Below are positions 7,831 through 16,051 of a DNA stretch of 62,825 nucleotides, in pieces. Source of the DNA: Cysteiniphilum halobium (GTDB lineage: Bacteria > Pseudomonadota > Gammaproteobacteria > Francisellales > Francisellaceae); contig NZ_KZ984542.1 in NCBI RefSeq assembly GCF_003574425.1, positions 1-62,825 on the forward strand, in the 5' to 3' direction. The first letter of the stretch is position 1. Each line of letters begins with the position of its first letter. The notes below the pieces were generated by a model. That model was not told the origin of the DNA and did no database searches. It saw only the letters and a list, made by a program, of their open reading frames with translations. The position numbers were made by a program, and so were the translations under genes.

Positions 7831-8753
7831 AGCCATTAATTCCAATGTTTTATTTTCCACTAAAAATTATGTTTATAGACGATGATGTTGATTTATTACA
7901 GTCATACTCTCATATAGAAATTCCAAATGAAATTGAAACTGAAAGTAATCCATTTATTGCAATAGAAAAAATCATTTCTAAGAGTGTAAATAAAATAGAT
8001 GTATTCACAGATATAACCGATGCCATGGAATTAGATACAGCCAATTCAAATGATGAGTCTGTATTCAAATTCTCATTTGATAGCCTGTTAAATTTATTTG
8101 ATTATACACATGATGTTTATGGAATTGCAGTCATTGACTGCAAAATGCCATTAATGGATGGAATTGAGGTTTGTGACAGGATAAATGAACAAATTGATAT
8201 AATTAAAATTCTGCTAACTGGAGAACTCAAACCAATTGAAGCTTTAATGGCTATTAATGAAGGAAAGGCTCAGCACTACATTGCTAAAGGAAATGTAGAT
8301 ACAATCAAGAATCTGACTGTAATAATTAATGAGCTACAATATAAATATTTTATTGACATCACAAAAAACTATTCAAGAATATTGGATGATAGATTTTCAT
8401 TTCTTTTTGACAAAAAATACCAAGAGCTATTTAACAAAATAAAGGAAAAACATAATATTATTGAATATTATCTAGTTAATAGCACTGGGAGTTTTATCAT
8501 GAAGAACAAAGAGAGGTCTTATATCTTTAACTCAGCTACGGATAAGGATTTAGATGTTTTTTGTGATATGCATAATTTTTTACAAAATAAAATTATTGAC
8601 AAAATTCAAGCACGTGAGATTATTCCAAACTTTAAAATACCAAATAATATTGGTGTAAATGTAGACGATTACTTTTATACCGCGATTAAATTTGATAAAT
8701 ATTATTTTAATTTAACAGAAATAGATGACAAGAATAAACCCATAGGAGCATAG
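7827..8753 (+). CDS. Response regulator with insertion in the receiver and unknown output domain
   Basis: 308 residues starting at GTG 7827 behind a strong AAGGAG; it overlaps the previous stop. The receiver domain is seen as IMFIDDDVDLL (acidic pocket), AVIDCKMPLMDG (phosphoacceptor Asp followed by the K-M-P loop), ILLTGE (Thr) and YIAKG (Lys). About 60 residues between the first strand and the phosphoacceptor strand exceed a normal receiver and form an insert. Residues ~180-308 form a separate domain (EYYLVNSTGSFIMKN) with no HTH, GGDEF, EAL or HD motif. The protein is likely phosphorylated by the histidine kinase at the end of the operon. What it acts on is unknown. Confidence 0.8.
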   Translation: MKPLIPMFYFPLKIMFIDDDVDLLQSYSHIEIPNEIETESNPFIAIEKIISKSVNKIDVFTDITDAMELDTANSNDESVFKFSFDSLLNLFDYTHDVYGIAVIDCKMPLMDGIEVCDRINEQIDIIKILLTGELKPIEALMAINEGKAQHYIAKGNVDTIKNLTVIINELQYKYFIDITKNYSRILDDRFSFLFDKKYQELFNKIKEKHNIIEYYLVNSTGSFIMKNKERSYIFNSATDKDLDVFCDMHNFLQNKIIDKIQAREIIPNFKIPNNIGVNVDDYFYTAIKFDKYYFNLTEIDDKNKPIGA

Positions 8754-8754
8754 T

Positions 8755-9348
8755 ATGAATTATGATGTTGATTTGTGTGTTGCAAATGAATATAACTCGA
8801 GTGAAAATACAATAAACACAGCCTCTGCTGCTTTATTAATCATAGAAATGCAAAATGTATTTAAGGGTGAAATTATATCTGGAAAGCAAATATCTAATGT
8901 TAAAAAACTGATTAAATTTGCAGAAGATAAAAAAATGAAAAAAATATTTGTTCGTCATAATGATAGTTCAGATACATCTAACAATATGATTGCTTGGTGG
9001 GGCGGAGATCAAATAATCAAAGGAAGCAAAGAGTGGGAAATCATGGATGAATTTGATGCTAGTAATGATATTATTGTAGATAAAAGTCAATATAGCGCCT
9101 TTTATCAAACCAATTTAGAAGATATTTTAAAGGAAAACAAAATTACAGATCTCATCGTTTGCGGAGTTATGACTAACTGTTGTTGTGAAACCACTACGAG
9201 AGATGCCTTTATGAGAGGGTACAATGTGTTTTTTATCAATGATGCTACAGGTACTATAAATAGTGAGCTTCACGAAGCTGCGATAAAAAATATTTCTTTT
9301 GGATTTGCTCGTGTACTTAACACTGGTGAATTAACATCTATCAAATAA
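8755..9348 (+). CDS. Isochorismatase-family cysteine hydrolase
   Basis: 197 residues, start one base after the previous stop with AGGAG six bases upstream. The family core is clear: ALLIIEMQN (position of the catalytic Asp), IVDKSQYSAFYQT (catalytic Lys), and VCGVMTNCCCETTTRDAFMRGY (nucleophilic Cys), followed by VFFINDATGT. The first catalytic residue is Glu instead of the usual Asp (IIEMQN for IIDMQN). Family members hydrolyse amides or enol ethers such as nicotinamide, N-carbamoyl compounds or isochorismate. Its place between a response regulator and a periplasmic binding protein suggests it makes, removes or modifies the small molecule being sensed. Confidence 0.82.
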   Translation: MNYDVDLCVANEYNSSENTINTASAALLIIEMQNVFKGEIISGKQISNVKKLIKFAEDKKMKKIFVRHNDSSDTSNNMIAWWGGDQIIKGSKEWEIMDEFDASNDIIVDKSQYSAFYQTNLEDILKENKITDLIVCGVMTNCCCETTTRDAFMRGYNVFFINDATGTINSELHEAAIKNISFGFARVLNTGELTSIK

Positions 9349-9363
9349 TGGAATTATCTACTA

Positions 9364-10419
9364 ATGAATAAACTAAAATTAATTATAACCTTATTCTCAA
9401 GCATGATTGTCATCTCTTTTAATATGGCTCAGGCTCATTCGGCAGATGCGTCTGAAAAGCCAAATGTAAATGCTATTGCGTTCTTTGGATTTCTTGATGA
9501 CCCTAAAATAACTGAAATTATTGATAAAAAATGTAATGTTAATTTCTCGCACGACAACTACCCGTCTAATGCAGAATTTTTACATACATTTAACACCAAT
9601 GCAGATGATTATGATGTAATGATATTTTCTAACTTGATATATGGTAGCATCAAAGATAGATTGCCAAACTTTAAAAGTAATTTATCGAGCGTATCTAATA
9701 ATTACTACCCATATTTTAAGGATTATTTTAAAACTCATGGATACACACAAAATACGGCGTTTTTTACTCATGCAATGGTTGGTTTCTTATATAATCCAAA
9801 GTTAATCAAAGTCTCTCCAGATGATACTATTTTTGATTTATTTAAAAAAGCAAAAAACAATGACGTTATATTAGTAGATGATTCGGGTGAAATTGGTAAT
9901 TTGGTTACTCAAGCATATAAAGAAAAGTACAACAAGAACAGTCAAACTAAGTTAACGTATAAAAATCTAAAAGAATTAACCCAGAACACCCATGTTTATG
10001 TAACTTCTGAATTTAATAAAATATATGATAACCCAAAATTTGCTTTTGCATATATCTGGTCTGGTGACGCTTTACTTTATCTTAAAAAGTCTCATAAGCC
10101 TTATAAATTTTTCATGCCAACACATGCAACATCTATTTGCACAGATCTAGTTGTCCAAATGAAAGATACTCCTCAAGCAAAATGCGTGGCTGACGCACTG
10201 GCATCACCGGAGTTATTAAAGTATTTTGAAAAGGATTCCTACTATTTTTCCCCATATTTTAAAAATAATATCAAAGACCCAATATATACTCAGGTATATA
10301 ATCAGGCTAAAGCTAACTTAACTAACTATACAATGATTGAGCCTGTATACGACTTTGAAAATTATTACAATAAAAATTGGGAAAACATAAAGCTAAAGCT
10401 ATATGAAGAAAATGCATAG
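9364..10419 (+). CDS. Periplasmic solute-binding protein (PotD/SBP-like)
   Basis: 351 residues with an N-terminal signal peptide (hydrophobic ~8-24, cleavage near AQAHSA). The body follows the type II periplasmic binding fold of polyamine-binding proteins: VNAIAFFGFLDDP, an early Cys strand, YDVMIFSNLIYG, and a hinge region around GFLYNPKL. There is no permease or ATPase gene nearby, so it is unlikely to serve transport. Its gene overlaps the sensor kinase by 17 bases, which matches arrangements such as NspS or LuxP, where a binding protein presents the ligand to a membrane sensor. The ligand cannot be read from sequence. Confidence 0.78.
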   Translation: MNKLKLIITLFSSMIVISFNMAQAHSADASEKPNVNAIAFFGFLDDPKITEIIDKKCNVNFSHDNYPSNAEFLHTFNTNADDYDVMIFSNLIYGSIKDRLPNFKSNLSSVSNNYYPYFKDYFKTHGYTQNTAFFTHAMVGFLYNPKLIKVSPDDTIFDLFKKAKNNDVILVDDSGEIGNLVTQAYKEKYNKNSQTKLTYKNLKELTQNTHVYVTSEFNKIYDNPKFAFAYIWSGDALLYLKKSHKPYKFFMPTHATSICTDLVVQMKDTPQAKCVADALASPELLKYFEKDSYYFSPYFKNNIKDPIYTQVYNQAKANLTNYTMIEPVYDFENYYNKNWENIKLKLYEENA

Positions 10420-12340
10420 TAGCTTCCGTTCAAGAAATATAAATATATTTAAAACTCATACTAAGCGTATTATTTCTCTATCATTGATAGCCTTTTTGCT
10501 TATATCTTTAAGCTATTTAGCTTTTATTTTTTATATGAATCGCCATAATGACACAATATCAAATCAACAAGCAATAAATAAAACAAACTCAATACTTCAA
10601 AAACAGTTATCATTGCAGCTCTCTATCTTTGTTAATAATATGGATTTTATTAGATATCTCAGATCTGGAACTATAACCAGAAACAAAAATCACTTACAAA
10701 TGAAATGGGCATTTGCAAAGTTAAACAGGGATTTAATCAAAGGTGTTGAGATCTTTAATTCATATGAAATTTTATATTATGACGGTGAAAAAAATAAATT
10801 TTTCACTACTTTAAAGCTATGTTATCTTGGAGACGTGCTTAATGAGACGCTGGGTAACTGTAGTGATTTTATAACTATATATCTTAATAAAGATGCTTAT
10901 ATAAATGAATTGAAAAAAATATCACCAGTAGACTTCACCACCAATAATGGTGATTATAATTATAGCTTTCAGCCATTTTCAAATACATTTGGTGTATTTC
11001 ATACTCAAAACTATTCAAGGAAAAATAACATCACACTATATCTGAAACATAATGACCAGCCCATGCTTATAGGTTCCATATATTTTCTTGTGCTATTTTT
11101 TATACTTGGATTTATTTTTAGCCATCGAGCCTTAAATAGAATCATAAATAATTACCTCATAAACCCTTTAAAATATCTTTATGACGGATATAACAAAGCT
11201 AATTCAAATCTCAAGGAGCAACCACATTTTTTATTGGAGTTTAATGAGTTGATACATGTTATCAATGAATATAATTCACGAACGATAAACTCTAAAATAG
11301 AAACATTATCAGAAGATATAGCTCATAAGTTGAATAATCCGCTAAATGGTATTGTCGCTATAATGCCAAAAATCATGTCTGAGTGTAAGGCAAAAGCAGA
11401 GCTTGATCTTTTGGAAAAGTACATAAAAACAATACATGGACTAACCAAAGATATACTTAATAACTTTAGAGTTAGCACAAAAAGCCAAGAATATGATGAT
11501 ATTAGTGATTCAAGATTTGTAATTGCCGAGTATTTTATAGATAGGATAATTAATGACTATCAAATACAACATCCAAAATGCCAATATAAAATAGAGCATA
11601 ATTCTATAAGTTGGATTTATATATCTCCCATTGAATTTCAAGACTCTATTCTAAATTTATTAAATAATGCCTACGAGAGTTTGAATGGAAGAAGTGTCAA
11701 AAATATACATGTCAAATTACATGATTTGACATCAATCTTGAAAATAGAAATTATAGATACGGGGTGCGGCATCCCAATGAATGAGTTAAATAATGTGATG
11801 TCAGGTAAAAGCTTAAAACCTACGGGTAATGGAATTGGCTTAACTTCAGCAATAAAATATTTTCAGAAATTGAATGGCCGTTTGAACATTTCTTCACAAG
11901 AAAATTGTGGGACAACTATTGAAGTGAAGATTCAAAAGCATGAGATTCCTGTGTTTTTGACTGAAACAATATTATATGAAGACTTATCAACATTTATTGT
12001 CATCTCTCATAATGTTGAGATGATAGTAAAATTGCAAAAGCTATTAGTAAATATTGATAATAATAAGTTTTATTTTACTGATTTAAATGAATATGACTTA
12101 TTTAAACAAAACAAACCCCATAAAAACATAGTAGCTATTGTAGATGACAGTTTATATATTTCTTTAATCAACAAATACAGTAATGTTCTTGTTGAATTCA
12201 AGCATATTTATCTTGTCATATACGACCAGCTCACTATAGACACCCAAAAAACCTTATCCTCTAGAAATCATGACAAGTCTCTTATATGGGCAAATTTTGA
12301 TAAAATCAACCTAGAAAATATCATTGATTTAGCTTCATAA
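10403..12340 (+). CDS. Membrane sensor histidine kinase with degenerate C-terminal receiver
   Basis: 645 residues. A transmembrane helix (~25-46), a ~180-residue periplasmic region, and a second helix (~226-245) precede the kinase core. The phosphoacceptor is in IAHKLNNPLNG (His308). The ATPase domain has the N box LLNNAYESL, G1 DTGCGIP and G2 GNGIGL. The last ~120 residues (FIVISHNVEMIVKLQKLL... IVAIVDDSLYISLI) have the strand order of a receiver domain but lack a convincing active site. The periplasmic sensor domain would receive the product of the overlapping binding-protein gene. The natural partner is the response regulator three genes upstream. Confidence 0.85.
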   Translation: MKKMHSSFRSRNINIFKTHTKRIISLSLIAFLLISLSYLAFIFYMNRHNDTISNQQAINKTNSILQKQLSLQLSIFVNNMDFIRYLRSGTITRNKNHLQMKWAFAKLNRDLIKGVEIFNSYEILYYDGEKNKFFTTLKLCYLGDVLNETLGNCSDFITIYLNKDAYINELKKISPVDFTTNNGDYNYSFQPFSNTFGVFHTQNYSRKNNITLYLKHNDQPMLIGSIYFLVLFFILGFIFSHRALNRIINNYLINPLKYLYDGYNKANSNLKEQPHFLLEFNELIHVINEYNSRTINSKIETLSEDIAHKLNNPLNGIVAIMPKIMSECKAKAELDLLEKYIKTIHGLTKDILNNFRVSTKSQEYDDISDSRFVIAEYFIDRIINDYQIQHPKCQYKIEHNSISWIYISPIEFQDSILNLLNNAYESLNGRSVKNIHVKLHDLTSILKIEIIDTGCGIPMNELNNVMSGKSLKPTGNGIGLTSAIKYFQKLNGRLNISSQENCGTTIEVKIQKHEIPVFLTETILYEDLSTFIVISHNVEMIVKLQKLLVNIDNNKFYFTDLNEYDLFKQNKPHKNIVAIVDDSLYISLINKYSNVLVEFKHIYLVIYDQLTIDTQKTLSSRNHDKSLIWANFDKINLENIIDLAS

Positions 12341-12378
12341 AAATTACATTTTCAAATATTTTCATGTTTTTTTTCAAT

Positions 12379-12395
12379 CTTGCGTTTTACGCAAG
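12379..12395. terminator. CTTGCG-TTTTA-CGCAAG hairpin after the sensing operon
   Basis: A perfect 6-bp stem with 5-base loop lies 39 bases after the kinase stop. It is preceded by a T-run and followed by GGATTCC and an A-run rather than T-run, so it resembles a terminator better on the minus strand. It may be a bidirectional or attenuating hairpin. Confidence 0.35.
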
Positions 12396-12490
12396 GGATT
12401 CCAAAAAAAGTATGTTTTCATTAGCACATGAACACACATAACAAAATATAAAAGCTACAACAAAAACGTAGCCAAACCATAGAGATGCGC

Positions 12491-12652
12491 ATGGACACAT
12501 ATAAAGATATAAAAATATTAGGCGATGAAAAATTAGTAATTCTTGTTAGAAACAAGATGACAGGTGAGGTTTTTGAAATTCCTACTGATACCTCAAGCAT
12601 TGGATGTAGCAAGAATATTAGCAGTACAGCTAATGATAAGAAAGATCATTGA
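12491..12652 (+). CDS. Small ORF, possibly frameshifted
   Basis: 53 codons beginning MDTYKDIKILGDEKLVILVRN and continuing through EVFEIPTD to a TGA at 12650-12652. After EVFEIPTD the annotated frame becomes Ser/Asn-rich. A neighbouring frame from the same point reads PQALDVARILAVQLMIRKII up to a TAA at 12666-12668, which looks more protein-like. A one-base shift near 12590 would join the two. I therefore regard this as a real small gene that may carry a frameshift or rely on one. The ribosome site is weak (catagag). Function unknown. Confidence 0.4.
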   Translation: MDTYKDIKILGDEKLVILVRNKMTGEVFEIPTDTSSIGCSKNISSTANDKKDH

Positions 12653-12680
12653 GTCTTGTGAATTATAATCTGCAAGGGGG

Positions 12681-12784
12681 CAGCAGCCAACGCCAATGGG
12701 TGAAAAAGGCGTTGGATTTGCTGTTAAATTGACGTAGTGGGGGCTGGGGCAGACATAGCCGCTGACTAAGTTGGCAGCGGTGTC
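12681..12784 (+). promoter_or_regulatory. Structured leader of the 12813 gene: two long hairpins
   Basis: CCAACGCC (12687-12694) pairs with GGCGTTGG (12708-12715), extended by CAGCA (12681-12685) with TGCTG (12719-12723). A second stem, CCGCTG (12759-12764) with CAGCGG (12775-12780), is extended by GACA (12752-12755) and TGTC (12781-12784). Both lie in the 29-base to 132-base zone before the next start. No T-run follows either, so they look like a folded 5' leader more than a terminator. Confidence 0.45.
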
Positions 12785-12812
12785 TTTGAAGATAGATGAG
12801 AGAGGTGAAAAT

Positions 12813-12992
12813 ATGAATATCAGCGAAGCAATCGCAAAGTTAGAAGATTTAAAAGCCACCCACGGTGATGTTGATTTTTACCTACAAGGTCGAGTGCAAG
12901 ACATTCAACACGATGTAAAATCGATTAGCAGTGAGCAATTGAATGGGAGTAATTATATTCTTATTCAAGGTGAAAATGAGTTTGTGGTTTGA
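12813..12992 (+). CDS. Small acidic protein of unknown function
   Basis: 59 residues from the ATG preceded by AGAGAGGTGAAAAT. A longer frame starting at 12771 has no ribosome site and runs through the second hairpin, so the shorter start is chosen. The sequence MNISEAIAKLEDLKATHGDVDFYLQGRVQD is predicted helix followed by strands and resembles small plasmid or phage proteins with a DVxV/DVDF strand. No named family is recognised. It is followed after 9 bases by another small gene and heads a three-gene cluster before the pilus operon. Confidence 0.6.
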   Translation: MNISEAIAKLEDLKATHGDVDFYLQGRVQDIQHDVKSISSEQLNGSNYILIQGENEFVV

Positions 12993-13001
12993 GTTGATAA
13001 A

Positions 13002-13307
13002 ATGGCTAACCAATACAGCGGCAGTTTAAAGCTGATACTAGAAGCAAAGCACAATAAATCTTTAGAGCTGATTTTTAAAGAGTTTGTGCAGAAAGGCTTT
13101 ACGTATAACGATGTATGCACACTGACAGGCTTTAAATACAGCACTGTTCGCAAGTGGGCTGATTATTGCAATGTAAAATTGGCGCATGTTAAGTCATCGG
13201 TTGAAAGTGTTAAGAAAGAGATTACAACAAAACATTCCAGTGTGATTGATATGTTGAGAACTAAAGAAATTAACCGAGTAAATGCACTAAGTAGGGAGTG
13301 GCAATAA
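13002..13307 (+). CDS. Small HTH protein (TraK-like style)
   Basis: 101 residues. The segment LIFKEFVQKGFTYNDVCTLTGFKYSTVRKWADYC has a clear helix-turn-helix with recognition helix YSTVRKWA. The C-terminal third is basic and helical. It lies between two small genes and overlaps the next start by one base (TAATG). Small HTH proteins just ahead of a transfer region are often regulators of transfer or relaxosome accessory proteins; that role is an inference from place. Confidence 0.6.
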   Translation: MANQYSGSLKLILEAKHNKSLELIFKEFVQKGFTYNDVCTLTGFKYSTVRKWADYCNVKLAHVKSSVESVKKEITTKHSSVIDMLRTKEINRVNALSREWQ

Positions 13308-13462
13308 TGGGAAGCAAAGTGATGTCGCACGAACAGCTTCGAGCATTATTAGAGAAAAACAACAATGCTGCGTCAATTGCGTTTGACCCATTTGACGATA
13401 TCGAATTATTGAAAACAGAAATTAACAAGATTTGCGTTGAGCCTAAGACTCAAGGCGAGTAA
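13307..13462 (+). CDS. 51-aa protein of unknown function
   Basis: The ATG overlaps the previous stop (TAATG). The product begins MGSKVMSHEQLRALLEKN and ends in a lysine/glutamate-rich tail with one Cys. It is predicted helical and soluble. The overlap with the HTH gene supports co-translation. No family recognised; short length keeps confidence modest. Confidence 0.5.
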   Translation: MGSKVMSHEQLRALLEKNNNAASIAFDPFDDIELLKTEINKICVEPKTQGE

Positions 13463-13495
13463 CCAAAGTAAGTAAAACAAAACGGAGAAAAATGG

Positions 13496-14815
13496 ATGAA
13501 AACTCAAGGAAATAAAACAGTGAAGAAACAACTAACAAAATTAATGGCTTTGTCGTTGACAGGCGCTATGGCAGTTGGGCTATCAGCTTGCGGTGGCGGT
13601 GGTGGCAGTAAAAGTGGCGCGCATAACACGCCAAGCACTGGCGAAATCAAGATATTTCCAACAGAGCGTACTGCGGCTTCTGTTATGGCACTTGAAGTTA
13701 ATAATGTCAGTGGGATGGATAACTCAGGGAAGATATACATAGATGCTTTTCAAAATGATGATTACACGGTATATGATGGTAAAAGCAGTAATTCGTTCTG
13801 TACGCCAACAATTTGCTACAAATCTTGTGTGAGCGGTCAGTATATTAAACCAAGTGATTCATGCTTTATTTATATTGCCGCTAAGAATGTGGTTCCTTAT
13901 GGTTCAGCACCTGTGACATTAAAAAATATTATTAGTATTACAAATAATGGCAAAGTGTATAATCTCAATTTAGTGTTAAATGGTATTTTATACGCGCTAC
14001 CACAATATGATTATGCAGGATATAGCAGCCTTTTCATTAAAGAAAAAGACAAGACGGAATGGTCAGCACAATTAGGCAAAATTGTTGATAGTAATGATAA
14101 TTACATCACTGTATCAGCATTAGGTATTAATAATTTTGGTATTCCTTTTTTCGCAGACAGCGTAAGAAATCAGATTTCTTCACAAGCTGATAATCCAAAC
14201 AGTGGCGCATTTCAGAACTGGGGGAAAGCGCCTAGCATAACCAAGGTCAATACAATTGCTTTTGACAAGGATGATACCCCTTATATCGGTGGCGATGGCT
14301 CACATGATATTTACACATTGGGTAACGGCACGTGGTCAAGTATTGGCACACCAGACGCTGTTATCACTTCAATTAAACATATTGGATTTGATCAAAATGA
14401 CACGATGGTAATTCAAGGAAAGCTACCTTCAACACCATCATTCTATATTAGAGCTGCCAATAAGACGTGGATTCAATCACAGAATATTAGTATGCCACAA
14501 GGGCTTACGAATGCAGTTCTTGGTTTTTCTGTTGCGCCTGATGGCAAGATTTATACTTCTTTAGCGAATCAAGGCAACACCTATAGCTATACCAATACAT
14601 GGTCAAATGGCGATGGCAATGTTGTAGACGCTACAACTGAGGTCAATGGATTATACGCGGATAGTGCAGGCAATTTATTTGCAGCAGCGGGTGATAGCGT
14701 TTATGAAAAAGCCTCAGGCAGTAATGCTTGGGTAAGCTTAGGCAAGCCCGCACAGAGTAAAGTTTTAGCGATTGCTCAGGGTGTGATGTTGACGGTCACG
14801 GGTGACGTGGATTAA
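13496..14815 (+). CDS. Lipoprotein with beta-rich repeated C-terminal domain
   Basis: 439 residues. A lipoprotein signal ends in LSAC with the lipidated Cys at about residue 32, followed by a Gly-rich linker (GGGGGS). Residues ~60-160 contain several cysteines (FCTPTICYKSC) likely forming disulphides. The C-terminal ~200 residues repeat short units of the type IAFDKDDTPYIGGD, IGFDQNDTMVIQG, FSVAPDGKIYTSLA, LYADSAGNLFAA, as in beta-propeller proteins. It heads the pilus operon, followed after 36 purine-rich bases by pilL. It may be a surface or periplasmic accessory of the pilus. I do not recognise a named family. Confidence 0.7.
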   Translation: MKTQGNKTVKKQLTKLMALSLTGAMAVGLSACGGGGGSKSGAHNTPSTGEIKIFPTERTAASVMALEVNNVSGMDNSGKIYIDAFQNDDYTVYDGKSSNSFCTPTICYKSCVSGQYIKPSDSCFIYIAAKNVVPYGSAPVTLKNIISITNNGKVYNLNLVLNGILYALPQYDYAGYSSLFIKEKDKTEWSAQLGKIVDSNDNYITVSALGINNFGIPFFADSVRNQISSQADNPNSGAFQNWGKAPSITKVNTIAFDKDDTPYIGGDGSHDIYTLGNGTWSSIGTPDAVITSIKHIGFDQNDTMVIQGKLPSTPSFYIRAANKTWIQSQNISMPQGLTNAVLGFSVAPDGKIYTSLANQGNTYSYTNTWSNGDGNVVDATTEVNGLYADSAGNLFAAAGDSVYEKASGSNAWVSLGKPAQSKVLAIAQGVMLTVTGDVD

Positions 14816-14851
14816 GAGAAAAAAGAAAGAGAAGAAAGAGAAGAAAGAGAA

Positions 14852-16051
14852 ATGTTTAGCAGATACTTTTTACATTTTTTACGAAGTCCCTTAAGTCTTT
14901 TGTTGGCAAGCACGCTATTGTCTGCCTGTGCAACAAATGCCAAAGAGCCAGTGTCAACGCAAACCATCAAACCAACGGCTAGTGCTAAGGTTATTAAACC
15001 TGTATGCCCAGATGGTTTTTGTGTTGTTTCTAACAAGAGCTTAGCAACAGGTGACAGCAATGTGCAGTTATCACGCTATGTGACGACTTCAACGGCTATC
15101 AGTTCAAAGCAGATGAATCCATTGCAATTGGTTAGTGATTATCAATTTTCACAAAAGACAAGCAATGTGGAATCAGCAGTCACACAGATTTTGACAGCCA
15201 GTGGTTATCACCTTGACGATCAACAATCCCAAGGTGTACTACCATTATTGTCGTCTCCATTGGCAGTGAATCAATATAATCTGCATGCATTAACTGCCAT
15301 AAGTGCGATTCAAACCTTGTTGGGTAATGATGTTTTAGTATCTGCTAATCCTATTACAAAGGCGGTTAGATTGAGCCTATCTGAGCGCTATATTGCACAA
15401 ACAGGGCAATCAGCGAATAAAGTTAATAGGCTTGTTGATTTAACCGTCTTAAAAAACAAAAATAAAAAATCATCAAACGATCTTCATGATCAATGGCTGG
15501 TTTTAAGTGGTGATAATGAGATAACGCAACCACTTTCATTTTCTGGTGATGATTCAAATCTTGCAAACAATGACAAACAAGATGCAGAAAATAAGCAAAA
15601 TGAGATTCAAGGGTTAGCCCATTACATCCTAGTTGTTTCTCCGTTTTTATCAGACGTACAAGCTCATCTCATTCAAAGTGCGTATGATCAACTAGGTTTT
15701 TCAATGGGCTTTATCAAGGCGGTTAAGTCACAACATTTAGTGGCTTACCGCAATGATAAAACACAACACGTTTGTGTTGCAGCGAGCAAAGCAAATGCAC
15801 AATTATTTAGTCATAATACTGTCTTTTACGGTTTCAAAGGACAAAGTATCAGTGATGTTCTAACACACTGGCAAGCGCAAACTAAGGTTAAGATTGATGT
15901 ATCGGATGTACCCGATTCAGTGCTTCATGCCAAATTAACGCAAAATCAAATTTTTAAAGGCAGCTTGTCGAATAGTGATTCCGTGGATAACGCTATCGAC
16001 AATCTATTTCAAACCATTGCGTGGGAGAGAGGGGAAAAACAACATGGTTAA
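14852..16051 (+). CDS. pilL: PilL N-terminal-like lipoprotein
   Basis: 399 residues with a lipoprotein signal (LSAC; Cys about residue 25). The region YTTSTAISSKQMNPL-like to IQTLLGNDVLV and VRLSLSERYIAQTG matches the pattern of the TIGR03748/PilL N-terminal family found at the head of genomic-island type IVb pilus operons (YxxL... LLxxSGxxL... RxxLxxRY). In R64 PilL is one protein; here the C-terminal TcpQ-like part is a separate overlapping gene. It should sit in the periplasm attached to a membrane and help assemble the secretin. A purine-only leader (14816-14851) contains the ribosome site. Confidence 0.7.
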   Translation: MFSRYFLHFLRSPLSLLLASTLLSACATNAKEPVSTQTIKPTASAKVIKPVCPDGFCVVSNKSLATGDSNVQLSRYVTTSTAISSKQMNPLQLVSDYQFSQKTSNVESAVTQILTASGYHLDDQQSQGVLPLLSSPLAVNQYNLHALTAISAIQTLLGNDVLVSANPITKAVRLSLSERYIAQTGQSANKVNRLVDLTVLKNKNKKSSNDLHDQWLVLSGDNEITQPLSFSGDDSNLANNDKQDAENKQNEIQGLAHYILVVSPFLSDVQAHLIQSAYDQLGFSMGFIKAVKSQHLVAYRNDKTQHVCVAASKANAQLFSHNTVFYGFKGQSISDVLTHWQAQTKVKIDVSDVPDSVLHAKLTQNQIFKGSLSNSDSVDNAIDNLFQTIAWERGEKQHG

